DNA of 5,813 bases from Akkermansiaceae bacterium (GTDB lineage Bacteria > Verrucomicrobiota > Verrucomicrobiia > Verrucomicrobiales > Akkermansiaceae): positions 1 through 5,813 of the forward strand of contig JALZUH010000211.1 in the NCBI GenBank assembly GCA_023301645.1. The letters run 5' to 3'. Below, piece after piece: positions 1-5,813 of the stretch. The notes beneath the pieces are model-generated. The model was not told the DNA's origin. It did no database searches and saw nothing but the letters and a program-made list of their open reading frames with translations. The position numbers and the translations under genes were made by a program. The first letter of the stretch is position 1. Each line of letters begins with the position of its first letter.

Positions 1-1990
1 CTGACCCATCTTCATCAATCAATGTTCTGAGTCCCATTGAGACAGCAATAAATGGGCTATCATCAAGAGTGGCACTAGCTAAGGTCTCGTCATCATTGAC
101 CGGAGCTGGTAACGGGATTTTCTCATCAGCTAGATTAGCAGGCACCCTTACGTAATAGTCTCTGGTGTTATTCTTATAGCTTACACCTTCTGATGAAGCG
201 ATATTGTCAGACTGTGACCAAGAATACTCAACCCTCATGTCAATATTACCATTCACAACTCGGTGATCCCAGCGGTATTTAAAGCTGTCAGCTCCACTTC
301 CATTAAGAATACTAGTGTCACGTTGATTGAATGCTAAATTTAAATTACCGGCGATATTAATACCCGGACTGAGCTGCTGGGTGCTCCATGCATTGTCGGC
401 TACTAACATGCCAAAAATCCTAGATTCTCCTGGCTTCATGATTGGTGAACTATTGCTATTCCTAGCTATTTCAGAGGCGATACGTGACCTTGTAGCAGTG
501 CCCCTATTTGTAATTTTATCAAGCGAGCTTCTGTTGGCCATATATGCGCCAATGTCTAATTCCACTTCTGGCCGTGAACCTATTTGGAGGTAAAGATTAA
601 ATGGGAAAAAATCATCCCTAAGTCGAGCTTCAGTGAGGACTCCTGCCGCCTCTACAGCGACATTGTAAGGATTCCACAATGTAGTGGAGGGCTTCATCAG
701 TAGCCTTGGTTCATATACACCAGATGTAACCTCCCTAGCGTCAAACCCAAACGCCCAATGCAGCCTAGCAAGGGTCGGCCATATCGTGACCCAATCGCTA
801 TTAGCATTAGGTATGGCGTCAAAAAAGGGTTCGTTATTAGCGTGTTTTTTTACTTTCTGATAGAGAGAAGTAAAATCCATCAGTGCATTCCAGCTCATCG
901 AAATGCCATCAGCTACGGCCCATGGGTAGATCGAAGCGTCATTGGGATTAGCGATCATTTTGAGTGAAGCGGTGTGGGCGGGCTCAAATGGCTCTCTAGA
1001 AAATACATCAAGCCCTGTAGCACGAACATCGCCATCACTCCATTTCTCAGCCATCAGCGACATGTCCCTTCTCCAGCCGCCATTTGCCGTATTGGTAAGC
1101 AAGCCCCGAGAATGTGTCGTCAAATCATGAAAGCTTGCTTTTGAAGCATTATTCCCGCCAGAGTTTGAAAGTAATTCCAATGTTTTGTGCGATACTCCTT
1201 TTTCTAATTCTTGCGCATTATTAAAGCCAAATGAGTCTGTGTCTGCACGACCGAATGAAGCCATGCGCTGACTCCATTCAGGAGTGGTTGTAGGCGTGTT
1301 TTGCGGTTCCGGACGAACAAGCGCCTTGGTATTCTCTCCTTGGATCCAGTAAGCCATTGAACCGCCACTCTCAAGTGGCGAAGGAACGAGGTGCACTTCG
1401 AGCTCAGTCAAGCCTGAGCCCAATGTCCCTTCTGCAATAAGAGGAACGGTATCTTCCCCTTCAGTTAAGCTTGGTGGTGAAATTGCGGGGTTGTCCTTAT
1501 CTAGCCCCGATATAAGCCACCCGAGAAATCGACCGTCATTATTGGACTGAGCATCTAGATCGCCATTTTCTAACTTACTGGCGTAATCAGGAGCATGGGG
1601 TAGGCCACTAGATTTGTCATGGTCATTCCCCTCCCACGAGCGCCACACACCTGTCAGCTGACGGGGAGCATTACTAGCCGCTCCTGCGACAGCGTCGGCA
1701 GGTGCTGTTACCCGAGTATCTGATCCAGCCTTAGCCTGTAGCTCTGCGATGGCGAGCATAAGACCTAGTCGAGCATTTGACCTTGCTTCTTCCATAGCAT
1801 CAGAGGCTCTAGAAGAGCGAACTTCGACCGTGCTCAGACTGAGCATGGCAAGGGCGATCAAAACAAGGAGGGCCATGACACTCATTGTAGCAATAAGGGC
1901 GAAGCCATCGTGAACAAGAGGCTTTTTAAACAGTGAATTCAGAGTTCGTCTCCTATCAGAGCTCAATACCTTTTGATTAGCTATGTTCAT
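1..1990 (-). CDS. Verru_Chthon cassette protein A-like pseudopilin-type envelope protein (C-terminus outside window)
   Basis: The minus-strand frame is open from ATG at 1990 to the window edge, giving 663 complete codons without a stop; an in-frame TAA six codons upstream (2008-2006) makes this the first possible ATG. No Shine-Dalgarno sequence precedes it. Residues 1-28 are a basic leader (RRR at 13-15, KK at 22-23), followed by HDGFALIAT (27-35) and one hydrophobic helix to about residue 54. The helix opens with a Gly-Phe pair as in type IV prepilins, but position +5 is Ala, not Glu, as in minor pilins of the GspK/PilX kind. Then comes NARLGLMLAIAELQ (72-85), the strongest reminder of TIGRFAM Verru_Chthon cassette protein A. 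Other blocks I associate with that family are RFLGWLISG (154-162), MAYWIQGENTKALV (212-225) and LWNPYNV (438-444). The remainder is polar and predicted extracytoplasmic. The family's function is unknown; it is usually the large first member of an A-B-C-D cassette with three smaller prepilin-like proteins. Family assignment is from memory and fairly secure; a role in a pilus- or secretion-like structure is inference. Confidence 0.8.
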   Translation of the reverse strand, partial: MNIANQKVLSSDRRRTLNSLFKKPLVHDGFALIATMSVMALLVLIALAMLSLSTVEVRSSRASDAMEEARSNARLGLMLAIAELQAKAGSDTRVTAPADAVAGAASNAPRQLTGVWRSWEGNDHDKSSGLPHAPDYASKLENGDLDAQSNNDGRFLGWLISGLDKDNPAISPPSLTEGEDTVPLIAEGTLGSGLTELEVHLVPSPLESGGSMAYWIQGENTKALVRPEPQNTPTTTPEWSQRMASFGRADTDSFGFNNAQELEKGVSHKTLELLSNSGGNNASKASFHDLTTHSRGLLTNTANGGWRRDMSLMAEKWSDGDVRATGLDVFSREPFEPAHTASLKMIANPNDASIYPWAVADGISMSWNALMDFTSLYQKVKKHANNEPFFDAIPNANSDWVTIWPTLARLHWAFGFDAREVTSGVYEPRLLMKPSTTLWNPYNVAVEAAGVLTEARLRDDFFPFNLYLQIGSRPEVELDIGAYMANRSSLDKITNRGTATRSRIASEIARNSNSSPIMKPGESRIFGMLVADNAWSTQQLSPGINIAGNLNLAFNQRDTSILNGSGADSFKYRWDHRVVNGNIDMRVEYSWSQSDNIASSEGVSYKNNTRDYYVRVPANLADEKIPLPAPVNDDETLASATLDDSPFIAVSMGLRTLIDEDGS

Positions 1991-2100
1991 TTGAAAAAGT
2001 GAGGTTTAAAATTATTAAATAACAGTCGAGCCTCGCACCATTACCTTTAATTTCAGCAAAAGATTTAAAGCCCTAATTAGATTTAACGTCTGTTAGAACA

Positions 2101-2129
2101 ACTATTAAAAAAATACAATGTAATGACAA
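2101..2129 (-). promoter_or_regulatory. Second promoter candidate for the cassette protein gene
   Basis: On the minus strand TTGTCA (2129-2124; five of six matches to the sigma-70 -35 consensus) is followed after 17 bases by AATAGT (2106-2101; four of six matches to the -10 consensus). The spacer contains a run of seven T. Transcription would start near 2094, about 105 bases before the ATG at 1990. In such AT-rich DNA chance matches are common, and only one of this and the candidate at 2165-2194 need be real. Confidence 0.25.
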
Positions 2130-2164
2130 GCTTTAACTTTTACACATCAAAATATTCAGCTAAA

Positions 2165-2194
2165 AGTATAGTTATCGGGATCGGCCTGACTCAA
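2165..2194 (-). promoter_or_regulatory. Promoter candidate for the cassette protein gene
   Basis: On the minus strand TTGAGT (2194-2189; first four bases of the -35 consensus) is followed after 18 bases by TATACT (2170-2165; five of six matches to TATAAT). Transcription would begin near 2158, leaving a leader of roughly 165 bases before the ATG at 1990. The position is sensible: after both hairpins that follow the upstream gene and within the only gap before the cassette gene. It rests on consensus matching alone. Confidence 0.3.
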
Positions 2195-2230
2195 ATCCAC
2201 TCATCATAAGCATTTTAAATACTGCCGTTT

Positions 2231-2249
2231 TAGAGCTAAGTGAGCTCTA
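2231..2249. repeat. Inverted repeat: 7-bp stem, 5-base loop
   Basis: TAGAGCT (2231-2237) and AGCTCTA (2243-2249) are perfect reverse complements around a 5-base loop. Beyond an unpaired stretch, GTTT (2227-2230) can also pair with AAAC (2255-2258), giving an imperfect outer stem. It starts about 57 bases after the stop of the upstream gene. Read on the minus strand the hairpin is followed by AAACGG, not by T residues, so it is not a standard intrinsic terminator. It could be an operator, an mRNA 3' stabiliser or chance. Confidence 0.4.
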
Positions 2250-2268
2250 TTAGAAAACAACCCTTTAT

Positions 2269-2291
2269 AGATTCTCCAACAGATAGAATCT
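2269..2291 (-). terminator. Weak terminator-like hairpin after the transporter-acyltransferase gene
   Basis: On the minus strand AGATTCT (2291-2285) and AGAATCT (2275-2269) form a perfect 7-bp stem with a 9-base loop, starting about 14 bases after the TAA at 2308-2306. The stem is A+T-rich and the following bases are ATAAAGGG; a T-rich run (TTGTTTTCT) comes only about 9 bases later. The position fits the end of the transcript, but the weak stem and the missing immediate T-run make an intrinsic terminator doubtful. It may act with the next hairpin (2231-2249), or simply mark the mRNA 3' end. Confidence 0.35.
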
Positions 2292-2305
2292 TACCAAGTG
2301 CGGCT

Positions 2306-4906
2306 TTAGCTCGCCTCAGCTTCACTACTGTCATCGCGGACGCAGATCATGCCCTCAGGGTCGACATCTAGGTCTTTGAGTAAGAGGCTCTTATCACCTA
2401 GCGACGAGCCACTGACAAAAAGGTCGGCACCCTCTCTCAGTAACAGGAAGCCTGGGAGGAGTCGCCCCCACGCCCCGTCTTTATGGCCGGGTTGGTGCTG
2501 ATTGGTTGCGGTCTGAGCATCTGGGTGGGGCATGGACATGGCGATGACCTTCCCCTCTCCAGCTAGACAAGGTAACAGACTACCTCGATCAAGTGCGTCA
2601 CTTGAGAAGTCATACATGGGTGTATCTATGTGTAACTCCACAAGTATCTCTGCCAGACGCTTACCTCCCACATACTGAGCTACTTCATATTCGCTTACTA
2701 GCTCAGCGACCCTATCTGAAGTTGTGTGAGCGTGGATAAGAACAAGTTTCAGATTGAAATACTGGCTAAAGCAGCACACCAGCGCGTCGCGGCATGAGTC
2801 GAGCGCGTCCCAATCCACCATGACCACTTGCCCTCGACCGATCGTATTGAGCTCACCAACTTGGAGAGCATTAGCTACGAGCATCGATTGCTCTTCTACG
2901 GGTAATGAAGATAGCTCCTCTAGCCGATCTTCATAGAGCTTAAGATCATCACCGAAGACTCGGGCTCTCTGAGCGAGTAACATCTTAGGAGTCGATATCA
3001 GAGAGCGCTGCATGAATGCCTCTGATCTGAGCTTTGCCACTTCCGCCTTCACTACATCGACTTGCGCGTCACGTGGGGCGATAGGCTCGCCGAAGTGAAC
3101 TACGACTCGAAACGGGCACCTGTAGGGTATTTTGTAAATAAATCGATTGCGCTCATAGGAAAAGATCGACCCCCACAGCCCGTCCATAGCAGCAGGAAGC
3201 ACGGGGCACTTCGCCTTACGGGCAATCATCTCAAAGCCGCGTTTGAATTCATTCATCCCGCCTGTTCGAGCAAGTTGGCCTTCAGGGAAAATGCAAACCA
3301 CAGCTCCCTCTTCGAGTGCCTCGGCAGCCACACGCATCGCGTCTTTAGCTCGTGTTTGAGAAATAGGAACGGCATTAAAAAGCCTCACAAAGTCACCGAT
3401 CCACCTGCGCTTAAAGTAGCCGTCAAACATCAGGAAACGAATCTTACGCGGACAGGCGACCGAGAGGATGAAGGCGTCGATATAGGTGACGTGATTAGGT
3501 GTCAGCAGAACTCCACCTTCTTTAGGAATGCTCTCAGCATTCATCACCTTAACACGGTAAAACATCCGAAATGCCCCTAGTGTGACAAGCCTTACAAAGT
3601 CCTCAGGCAGTAGCTGAGCGGCATACCGCGTGGCAAAGACACAGATGACCGCCACACCAACAAACTGAAACGAAAAAGAAACGCCCAGCGCGACCAGTGC
3701 CAGCTGAGTAATGACCGCGCTCAAGCCAGCAAGACAGCTGAGTAGTCCGATACCAGCTAATACTCGCCCCCTTTTTTCTGCAGGGCATGTATCTTGGATA
3801 AAGGCATTAAGCGGCACTAGGATAAGAGCGCTACCCGCCCCGCCGACGACGAACCAGACCTTCATCCAGCAGGAGTCAAGTGCAGCAAAGGCCATGGCTA
3901 AAGTCCCCAGAACCATCAGTATTCCACCGACAGGCACGAGCCCCAGCTCGATTTTGCGCTTACAAACAACTGATGCTACCGCCCCGCCAAGCACGATACC
4001 GATACTCGCCGCGAGCATCATCCATGCAGATTCTGCGGCGAACTGCTCCCCTCCGCCTGTGATTTTCTTGGCAATACCGATGGCCGCCAGATTGATATAA
4101 CCCGCATAGCCCCAGAAGAAGGCCACGCCAATGGCAGCAAGCTTCAGTGAGCGCACGCGCATGAGCTCGGATAGCTGACCAAAGTGCTCAAAGAGCATAC
4201 CTAGTGAAAACGGACGTTTCCCCAGCACCTGCACGCGCACGATGAGAAAGGAGACAATCAGTGCAAAAATAGAAAAACCAGTGAGGAGCTTCAAAGGCAG
4301 TAGAGCAGCACCCCAGCCGTCATGACTCACCTCAAGTCGAGCGGTAAACCAAAGACCTGTAATGATTTGGCCAATACATATCGATAAAATAGCCGTGATT
4401 TCCATCAAGCCACTGGCAAAACCAAGCTTCTCTGACCCGACGAGCTCCTTAATGATACCACGCTTAGCTGGGCTAAAGATCACCGACTGTGTCGAGAGTG
4501 CGAAAAAACCAACCACCGCCATCAGCAAGTCGTGACGAGAAATAGCCACGGCAATCCATGTCAGAACAACGAGCTGCAGGATAGCAGCCGCACGGATAAT
4601 CAACGTCTTACTGTAGCGATCAGACAGCCACCCGGCTAAGGGGGAGAACAGGATGAAAGGCAGCACGATGACCGCCGCTAATACATATTCGATCTTGTCG
4701 ACCCACTGTCCCCCCGCTTCCTGTGTCACTAGCCACGCACCTATGGGCACCAACAAGAACTGAGCTGCCTTATCATTAAAGGCATTCTGCGTCTGCAGAA
4801 AGAGTAGCACCCAGTAGGATAACCAGCCTCTTTTGGGAGTGCTCACTACACCATCAGCAGCCTCATTGACTTGGTCATCATTCTTTGAGGCATTTGCTTC
4901 GGACAT
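2306..4906 (-). CDS. MFS (LplT-like) lysophospholipid transporter fused to PlsC acyltransferase, with degenerate acyl-ACP synthetase-like tail
   Basis: Complete 866-residue inner-membrane protein. The ATG at 4906 is the first possible start: an in-frame TGA lies four codons upstream, and no Shine-Dalgarno sequence is visible. Residues about 29-430 form roughly 12 hydrophobic helices of a major facilitator; FLQTQNAFNDKAAQFLL (36-52) resembles the LplT lysophospholipid flippase opening, and GWLSDRYSK (92-100) is the MFS loop 2-3 motif. Residues about 440-620 are a PlsC/LPLAT domain: catalytic NHVTYID (H472, D477), FPEG (540-543) and CPVLPAAMDG (567-576). Known three-part relatives of Aas type continue with a full AMP-binding acyl-ACP synthetase, usually passing 1100 residues. 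Here the tail (about 625-866) has no Ser/Thr-Gly-rich ATP loop and no YGxTE motif, yet its end (KVIAMSMPHPDAQ 786-798, KDGAWGRLLPG 809-819, DLDVDPEGMI 845-854) resembles the late part of that domain. Likely role: moving lysophospholipid to the inner leaflet and re-acylating it, with the acyl donor made elsewhere. The transporter-acyltransferase call is firm; substrate and tail origin are inferred. Confidence 0.88.
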   Translation of the reverse strand: MSEANASKNDDQVNEAADGVVSTPKRGWLSYWVLLFLQTQNAFNDKAAQFLLVPIGAWLVTQEAGGQWVDKIEYVLAAVIVLPFILFSPLAGWLSDRYSKTLIIRAAAILQLVVLTWIAVAISRHDLLMAVVGFFALSTQSVIFSPAKRGIIKELVGSEKLGFASGLMEITAILSICIGQIITGLWFTARLEVSHDGWGAALLPLKLLTGFSIFALIVSFLIVRVQVLGKRPFSLGMLFEHFGQLSELMRVRSLKLAAIGVAFFWGYAGYINLAAIGIAKKITGGGEQFAAESAWMMLAASIGIVLGGAVASVVCKRKIELGLVPVGGILMVLGTLAMAFAALDSCWMKVWFVVGGAGSALILVPLNAFIQDTCPAEKRGRVLAGIGLLSCLAGLSAVITQLALVALGVSFSFQFVGVAVICVFATRYAAQLLPEDFVRLVTLGAFRMFYRVKVMNAESIPKEGGVLLTPNHVTYIDAFILSVACPRKIRFLMFDGYFKRRWIGDFVRLFNAVPISQTRAKDAMRVAAEALEEGAVVCIFPEGQLARTGGMNEFKRGFEMIARKAKCPVLPAAMDGLWGSIFSYERNRFIYKIPYRCPFRVVVHFGEPIAPRDAQVDVVKAEVAKLRSEAFMQRSLISTPKMLLAQRARVFGDDLKLYEDRLEELSSLPVEEQSMLVANALQVGELNTIGRGQVVMVDWDALDSCRDALVCCFSQYFNLKLVLIHAHTTSDRVAELVSEYEVAQYVGGKRLAEILVELHIDTPMYDFSSDALDRGSLLPCLAGEGKVIAMSMPHPDAQTATNQHQPGHKDGAWGRLLPGFLLLREGADLFVSGSSLGDKSLLLKDLDVDPEGMICVRDDSSEAEAS

Positions 4907-4945
4907 AGCTAGGACTCAATCAGAAAACACTACAGAGGGCAAACA

Positions 4946-4973
4946 GAGATAAAGACCTAACAAGGCAGTGCAA
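4946..4973 (-). promoter_or_regulatory. Weak promoter candidate for the transporter-acyltransferase gene
   Basis: On the minus strand TTGCAC (4973-4968) and TATCTC (4951-4946) are separated by 16 bases. Transcription would start near 4939, about 33 bases before the ATG at 4906. The -35 element matches four of six consensus bases and the -10 only three, so the match is poor. A promoter is needed somewhere in this short gap because the hairpin at 4972-5010 should stop reading through from purD. The -35 would overlap the terminator's T-run. Confidence 0.2.
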
Positions 4974-5010
4974 AATAGCGCCCATAAAACCGAGGGCTTA
5001 TGAGCGCTAT
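4972..5010 (-). terminator. Intrinsic terminator after purD
   Basis: Read on the minus strand, ATAGCGCTCATAA (5010-4998) pairs with TTATGGGCGCTAT (4987-4975) over 13 positions, with a 10-base loop; twelve pairs are Watson-Crick and one is U-G. The stem is followed at once by TTT, giving a run of four T with the last stem base. On the plus strand the U-G pair would be a C-A mismatch, so the structure is best as minus-strand RNA, matching the direction of purD, whose stop codon is about 35 bases upstream. The T-run is short, but the stem is long and GC-rich at its base. A smaller hairpin, GAGAA/TTCTC at 5039-5023, precedes it. Confidence 0.8.
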
Positions 5011-5045
5011 ATGAAGTAGATGGAGAACCTTACATTCTCTCTGGT

Positions 5046-5813
5046 TTAGAAATTCATACGACCGATATCGGTGCGTTTCTGGGCACCGTCGAAGCTGACT
5101 TTATCCAATTGGGCGTAGGCAGCATCTACCGCACTGAGGCGCTCATCAGCACCAGCAACAACGGCTAATACGCGACCACCATTGGTTTCCCAGTTTCCCT
5201 CTGCGTTTTTACGAGTGCCAGCGTGATAGACACGGGCGCCTTCCACATCATCTAAGCCAGCAATCACATCACCACTACGTGAAGTCGCGGGGTAGCCAGC
5301 ACTAGCTAGGATCAAGCAAACACTCCAACCTTCGTCGAAGCTAATAAGCTCAGGCTTCATCTCGCCTTTAGCAGCTGCGTAGCAGAAACTTGTAATATCC
5401 CCCTTAACAAGAGGCATGACTGCCTGACACTCAGGATCACCGAAGCGGCAGTTATACTCGATGATCTTAGGGCCTGCGGCCGTCATCATAAGGCCAAAAT
5501 AGAGGTAACCACGATAAGGCAAGCCATCCTTGATGAGACCATCTACAGTTGGCTGGACAATCGTCTTCTCAATAAGAGCTAATGTCTCTGCATCGATGAG
5601 CTGGCGACTTGCAACAGCACCCATACCACCGGTATTAGGCCCCTCATCACCATCCAGAGCACGCTTATAGTCACGAGCTGGGGTGAAGATTTCATACTTA
5701 TCATCACAAACTGCAGCAAAGATTGATACCTCAGGCCCGACCAGACACTCTTCTACCAGAAGTCGTCCTGCACCGAACTTTCGCTCGACGAGCACCTCAT
5801 TTAAAAACTCCTC
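5046..5813 (-). CDS. purD: Phosphoribosylamine--glycine ligase (GAR synthetase), C-terminal part
   Basis: Cytosolic enzyme of de novo purine synthesis that joins 5-phosphoribosylamine and glycine using ATP to give glycinamide ribonucleotide. The window holds the last 255 codons and the TAA at 5048-5046; the family is about 420-430 residues, so the N-domain and part of the ATP-grasp domain lie beyond 5813. The frame stays open to the edge, so the GTG at 5795 is an internal valine rather than the start. Visible ATP-grasp landmarks, numbered from the first codon in the window, are VEECLVGPEVS (about 20-30), DYKRALDGDEGPNTGGMGA (48-66), PYRGYLYFGLM and EYNCRFGDPECQ (119-130), the last carrying the metal- and substrate-binding Glu, Asn and Asp. 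NGGRVLAVV (about 211-219) and the ending DIGRMNF are typical of the C-terminal domain. No residue looks broken. Transcription ends at the hairpin 4972-5010, so the next gene is probably independent. Confidence 0.97.
   Translation of the reverse strand, partial: EEFLNEVLVERKFGAGRLLVEECLVGPEVSIFAAVCDDKYEIFTPARDYKRALDGDEGPNTGGMGAVASRQLIDAETLALIEKTIVQPTVDGLIKDGLPYRGYLYFGLMMTAAGPKIIEYNCRFGDPECQAVMPLVKGDITSFCYAAAKGEMKPELISFDEGWSVCLILASAGYPATSRSGDVIAGLDDVEGARVYHAGTRKNAEGNWETNGGRVLAVVAGADERLSAVDAAYAQLDKVSFDGAQKRTDIGRMNF

Larger units (their letters stand above)
1991..2305. other. AT-rich intergenic region with hairpins and promoter candidates
   Basis: This 315-base gap separates the stop codon of the transporter-acyltransferase gene from the start of the cassette protein gene. 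I find no convincing reading frame on either strand; the longest minus-strand ATG frame I followed there is about 13 codons. The end nearest the upstream gene (2231-2291) holds two perfect 7-bp hairpins. The middle holds promoter-like hexamers facing the cassette gene. The part next to the ATG at 1990 is very AT-rich and has no ribosome binding site. The layout fits the boundary of two transcription units. Confidence 0.7.

Noticed and set aside
327..1130. Plus-strand frames of 60-90 codons
   Set aside because: They lie opposite the long continuous minus-strand frame that matches a known family, and their products show no recognisable domain.
2172..2213. Small minus-strand ATG frame of about 13 codons in the intergenic region
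   Set aside because: It has no ribosome site, overlaps the best promoter candidate and is too short to distinguish from chance.
2227..2258. GTTTTAGAGCTA, identical to the first bases of the Streptococcus pyogenes type II-A CRISPR repeat and able to fold like a repeat/anti-repeat
   Set aside because: It occurs once, with no spaced copies, no tracrRNA-like region and no cas genes; the match is explained by a simple AT-rich palindrome.
3062..4100. Plus-strand frames of up to 172 codons and a minus-strand frame inside the transporter gene
   Set aside because: They are shadows of the MFS-PlsC gene, whose own frame carries all the conserved motifs.
5793..5795. GTG at 5795 as the start of a short purD
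   Set aside because: The frame continues upstream to the window edge with PurD-like residues, and the enzyme needs its N-terminal domain, so this is an internal valine codon.

Overview
The window looks like chromosome of a verrucomicrobium, most likely a marine Verrucomicrobiales relative of the Rubritalea type. The main reason is the gene at 1-1990, whose N-terminus and internal blocks match what I remember of Verru_Chthon cassette protein A, a family largely confined to Verrucomicrobia and related lineages. The moderate base composition and the MFS-acyltransferase fusion fit this, but I cannot fix genus or species from the sequence. All three protein genes lie on the minus strand, so transcription runs right to left.

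From right to left: (1) 5813-5046 is the C-terminal 255 codons of purD, the glycinamide ribonucleotide synthetase of purine biosynthesis; its N-terminus is outside the window. A strong hairpin with a short T-run at 5010-4972 ends this transcript. (2) 4906-2306 is a complete 866-residue membrane protein: a 12-helix MFS transporter of the LplT type, a PlsC-type glycerophospholipid acyltransferase domain with its catalytic motifs, and a C-terminal tail of about 240 residues that looks like an acyl-CoA/acyl-ACP synthetase domain whose catalytic core is missing. It probably imports and re-acylates lysophospholipids. (3) 2305-1991 is a 315-base AT-rich non-coding stretch with two 7-bp perfect hairpins near the end of the previous gene and plausible promoter elements for the next. 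(4) 1990-1 is an open reading frame with no stop before the window edge (663 residues seen): the Verru_Chthon cassette protein A homologue, a pseudopilin-like envelope protein of unknown function. Partner genes B, C and D, if present, should lie beyond position 1.

The three genes do not form one obvious pathway. purD is housekeeping and is insulated by its own terminator; the transporter-acyltransferase is a lipid-maintenance gene that must start its own transcript; and the cassette protein begins what is probably a separate operon. The two observations most worth following are the uncharacterised pseudopilin cassette that starts at 1990 and the core-deleted synthetase tail of the lipid protein.
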